From Taibaiella sp. (lineage in GTDB: Bacteria; Bacteroidota; Bacteroidia; Chitinophagales; Chitinophagaceae), in contig JAEUVV010000003.1 of assembly GCA_016786705.1 (NCBI GenBank), positions 457,425 through 521,424 on the forward strand: DNA of 64,000 nt, read 5' to 3'. Below, piece by piece: positions 61,831 to 64,000 of the stretch (within the stretch, counting starts at the first letter, position 1; each line of letters begins with the position of its first letter). The translations under genes were made by a program, and so were the position numbers. Under the pieces are notes generated by a model. The model made no database searches. It was not told the origin of the DNA and worked only from the letters and a program-made list of their open reading frames with translations.

Positions 61831-64000
61831 TTATTTTAGTAAAGTTACATCCCCTTTAAAGGACTTTTCTGTTCCGTCCAGGAATTTTATTTTAATCTGG
61901 TAATAATAAACTCCGGCATCCTGTAACCGGCCTTTATAGGTGCCGTCCCAGCCACCGCTCATATTGCTGGTACTATGTACCAGTTCTCCATAGCGGCTGT
62001 AAATCTTAAAGGAAACCAGTGAGTAACCATGGTCAATTCTCAATACCGGGGCAAATACATCATTAAGACCATCCCCGTTCGGGCTGAATGCAGTAGGCAC
62101 CTTAACCTCATTAGAATAGCCGGGGAATTCAATAATATCAATCAATGCGGTATCTTCACAGCCACCTTGTACACCGGTAATAACAATCCGTACCGGGTTT
62201 TCCAGCTTCACCCTTTGTTCTGTTGCCGTCTGGTTCGGGAATAGTATTGCCGGTTCCCAGGAGACAATGGAGTAAGGTACGTTGCCGACGGAATAGGTCA
62301 GGATCTGTACATTTTCTCCTTTAAACGGTGCTTCCGGGTTCATATAGGCTTTCAGTTTAAAGTCATTTACTTCTATGACTACCGTATTGATCAGGCTATC
62401 ACATCCATTCGCGGTCTTGATCTCTTCTTCAAACACGATGGACTGATCATAAGTTACCCCTTTGTAGGTAGCTTCTTTACACCCTTTAATATTTACTGTT
62501 TCCCGGAACGTGTAGACCGGATTTACAGTAATCAGTACATGTTTATAAATACTGTCACAACCATTTACATTGTGGATCGTATCTATAAGATGTGTATTGG
62601 CTGTATAAGTTGTGCCTGCATAAATGACGCTGCCACAATCGGTCAACCTAACCGTATCTGTAACCGGGTTAACCGGTAAAACCGTCAAATTAAGGGTTAT
62701 AATACTGTCACAACCATATTGATTCACCAGAGTGTCTGTTGCACTGTTGTTGCTGGCGCTGTAAGATTGGCCGTTAAAAGTGTAGGTATCTCCGGCACAT
62801 ATAGTGGCGTATTGTACCCCGTTTGTAACCGGATTAACGGTCAGGTAAAGGGTAATGATACTGTCGCAGGAATTAAGATTGCTAATCGTATCTTGTACAC
62901 CGGAAACGGAGCTGGTGTAGGTAATACCGTTGAACGTATAGCTGTTACCGGAACAGATACTCACATTACGGTTACCCGTCAGGTATGGATTAACCACAAT
63001 CTGCATAGTCGTACCGGTCCAGCAGTTACCTGTTCCCGAAGTTGGAGTAAAGGTATAAGTAGTCGTTGCCGTATTGTTCAATGCAGGTGACCAGATACCC
63101 GTAACCCCATTCAATGAGGTTGTTGGCAATGGACTTAAGCTTCCACCCATACAGATCGGAGCTACCTGGGTAAATTGAGCTACTGTATTTGGCGTCACTG
63201 TAATGGTCAGTGTAGTAGTTACCGCACATTGACCTGCAGCCGGGGTAAAAGTGTAGGTTGTAGTAGCATTATTATTCAATGCGGGTGACCAGGCGCCGGT
63301 AATCCCATTATTAGCAGTAGTTGGTAAAGGGTTTAAAGTACTGCCCTGGCATATAGCTGCCACAGGAGTAAATGTAGGTACAACAGCCGTATCTACTGTG
63401 ATGGTCATGCTCACAGCTGTAGCGCATTGACCTGTCGCCGGGGTAAAGGTATAGGTAGTGGTTTGGGTATTATTCAATGCAGGCGACCAGGTGCCGGTGA
63501 TACCATTATTAGAAGTAGTCGGCAGTGGATTCAAGGTACCGCCGGTACAGATCGGGCCTACCTGAGTAAATGCAGGGGTTACATTAGGAGTCACCACAAT
63601 GGTCATGGTTGTGGTCAATGCACACTGACCGGCATCCGGGGTAAAGGTATACGTGGTCGTAGCTGTATTATTCAGGGCCGGAGACCAGGTACCGGTAATA
63701 TTGTTACCGGAGGTAGTCGGCAATGGGTTTAATTGTCCGCCGGCGCAAACAGGGCTAACTTGTGTGAAGGTAGGCAGGGTACCATTATTCACATTTATTG
63801 TCATGGTCGTTGTGGTCGCACATTGACCCGTTGCAGGTGTAAACGTATAAGTGGTCGTCGCGGTATTATTCAAAGCAGGCGACCAGGTGCCGGTCACCCC
63901 ATTAAGCGAGGTAGTAGGCAAAGGATTTAAGGAGGCTCCTGCACAAATAGCACTTACTTGTGTGAATTGTGGCACTGTGTTAGGAGTAACCGTTATGGTT
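61831..64000 (-). CDS. C-terminal part of a repeat-rich T9SS adhesin with CHU_C (type B) domain; 5' end outside window
   Basis: The frame is open to the right window edge. The visible 723 residues begin with five tandem 66-68-residue repeats of the type FTQVxxICxGGxLNPLPTTS and WSPALNNTATTTYTFTP. Four roughly 50-residue repeats with TYTFNGxxY and NGCDSIITLxLTV follow, then a linker and a gliding-motility-associated C-terminal domain (KVPTAFSPNGDGLNDVFAPV, YSRYGELVHSTSNMSGGWDG, ending KGDVTLLK). Proteins with this tail use the T9SS and stay on the cell surface, in several species as gliding or attachment adhesins. A role in adhesion is inferred from the architecture. Confidence 0.93.
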   Translation of the reverse strand, partial: TITVTPNTVPQFTQVSAICAGASLNPLPTTSLNGVTGTWSPALNNTATTTYTFTPATGQCATTTTMTINVNNGTLPTFTQVSPVCAGGQLNPLPTTSGNNITGTWSPALNNTATTTYTFTPDAGQCALTTTMTIVVTPNVTPAFTQVGPICTGGTLNPLPTTSNNGITGTWSPALNNTQTTTYTFTPATGQCATAVSMTITVDTAVVPTFTPVAAICQGSTLNPLPTTANNGITGAWSPALNNNATTTYTFTPAAGQCAVTTTLTITVTPNTVAQFTQVAPICMGGSLSPLPTTSLNGVTGIWSPALNNTATTTYTFTPTSGTGNCWTGTTMQIVVNPYLTGNRNVSICSGNSYTFNGITYTSSVSGVQDTISNLNSCDSIITLYLTVNPVTNGVQYATICAGDTYTFNGQSYSASNNSATDTLVNQYGCDSIITLNLTVLPVNPVTDTVRLTDCGSVIYAGTTYTANTHLIDTIHNVNGCDSIYKHVLITVNPVYTFRETVNIKGCKEATYKGVTYDQSIVFEEEIKTANGCDSLINTVVIEVNDFKLKAYMNPEAPFKGENVQILTYSVGNVPYSIVSWEPAILFPNQTATEQRVKLENPVRIVITGVQGGCEDTALIDIIEFPGYSNEVKVPTAFSPNGDGLNDVFAPVLRIDHGYSLVSFKIYSRYGELVHSTSNMSGGWDGTYKGRLQDAGVYYYQIKIKFLDGTEKSFKGDVTLLK
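62977..63972 (-). repeat. Five tandem repeats of about 198 bp inside the adhesin gene
   Basis: Units start at 63972, 63774, 63576, 63378 and 63180 (minus strand), each coding for 66 residues (the last 68). They are similar at both DNA and protein level and probably continue beyond the window. They are coding repeats, not a CRISPR array. Confidence 0.9.

Noticed and set aside
62977..64000. Regular repeats at the right end considered as a CRISPR array
   Set aside because: The period of 198 bp is translated without interruption into similar 66-residue protein repeats, with no short repeat/spacer structure and no cas genes.

Overview
This 64-kb window is chromosomal DNA of a Bacteroidota bacterium, most likely from the Chitinophagales/Chitinophagaceae side of the phylum. 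The evidence is the type IX secretion C-terminal domains of both classes (PNP-type sorting domains at the left end and near 13 kb, a gliding-motility-type CHU_C domain at the right end). Promoters carry the Bacteroidota -7 box TAnnTTTG, several with a TTG/TTTG -33 box 18-20 nt upstream, and Shine-Dalgarno sequences are almost absent. A TonB-dependent receptor with a carboxypeptidase-like N-terminal domain and DUF3857 transglutaminase proteins fit the same picture. I see no tRNA, rRNA, CRISPR array, prophage or insertion sequence; this is a housekeeping-rich region bounded by giant surface-protein genes.

Layout. 0-6.2 kb: two related T9SS surface proteins in tandem. 6.5-8.7 kb: ribosomal operon rplK-rplA-rplJ-rplL on the minus strand, ending in a terminator with no rpoBC behind it. 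8.9-16 kb: folate salvage, a lipoprotein, uvrC-pepE, a T9SS protein, rplY and prs. 16-26 kb: a SatD-like/HEAT pair, ferritin, a Pif1-like helicase, ccmE-ccmF, an Lrp regulator and an ABC-F ATPase. 26-39 kb: an L,D-transpeptidase-like protein, YraN, a glycosyltransferase, an envelope cluster (a 1102-residue TPR/MORN-like protein with two DUF3857 proteins), an exporter ATPase, and an SMR pump with a Crp/Fnr regulator. 39-49 kb: DUF445, a Wzi-like outer-membrane protein, a 658-bp intergenic region with two attenuator-like units in front of rtcB, a TPR protein, lptF/G, tgt and a tandem pair of unknown membrane-anchored proteins. 49-61.7 kb: trxB, a TonB receptor, paaY-paaD-rlmI, three thioredoxin-fold envelope proteins around a cysteine desulfurase, an S41 peptidase and ribBA. 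61.8-64 kb: the C-terminal part of a repeat-rich adhesin that runs off the window.

How the genes fit together. Much of the window serves the cell envelope: T9SS cargo, a TonB receptor, LPS export (LptF/G), cytochrome c maturation (CcmE/F), periplasmic thiol chemistry (TlpA-like proteins with cytosolic TrxB) and predicted periplasmic transglutaminase/MORN proteins. The rest is translation and RNA metabolism (L1, L7/L12, L10, L11, L25, RlmI, Tgt, RtcB, ABC-F) and DNA repair (UvrC, Pif1-like helicase). The most unusual points are: the rtcB leader, where a 27-codon ORF overlaps an element complementary to the 5' arm of a terminator; a Tgt that has lost all four zinc ligands; a CcmE with the CxxxY haem motif; a transglutaminase paralogue without its catalytic triad; a lysine-rich in-frame extension behind the stop codon of a TPR gene; and a perfect 28-bp inverted repeat behind the Lrp gene.
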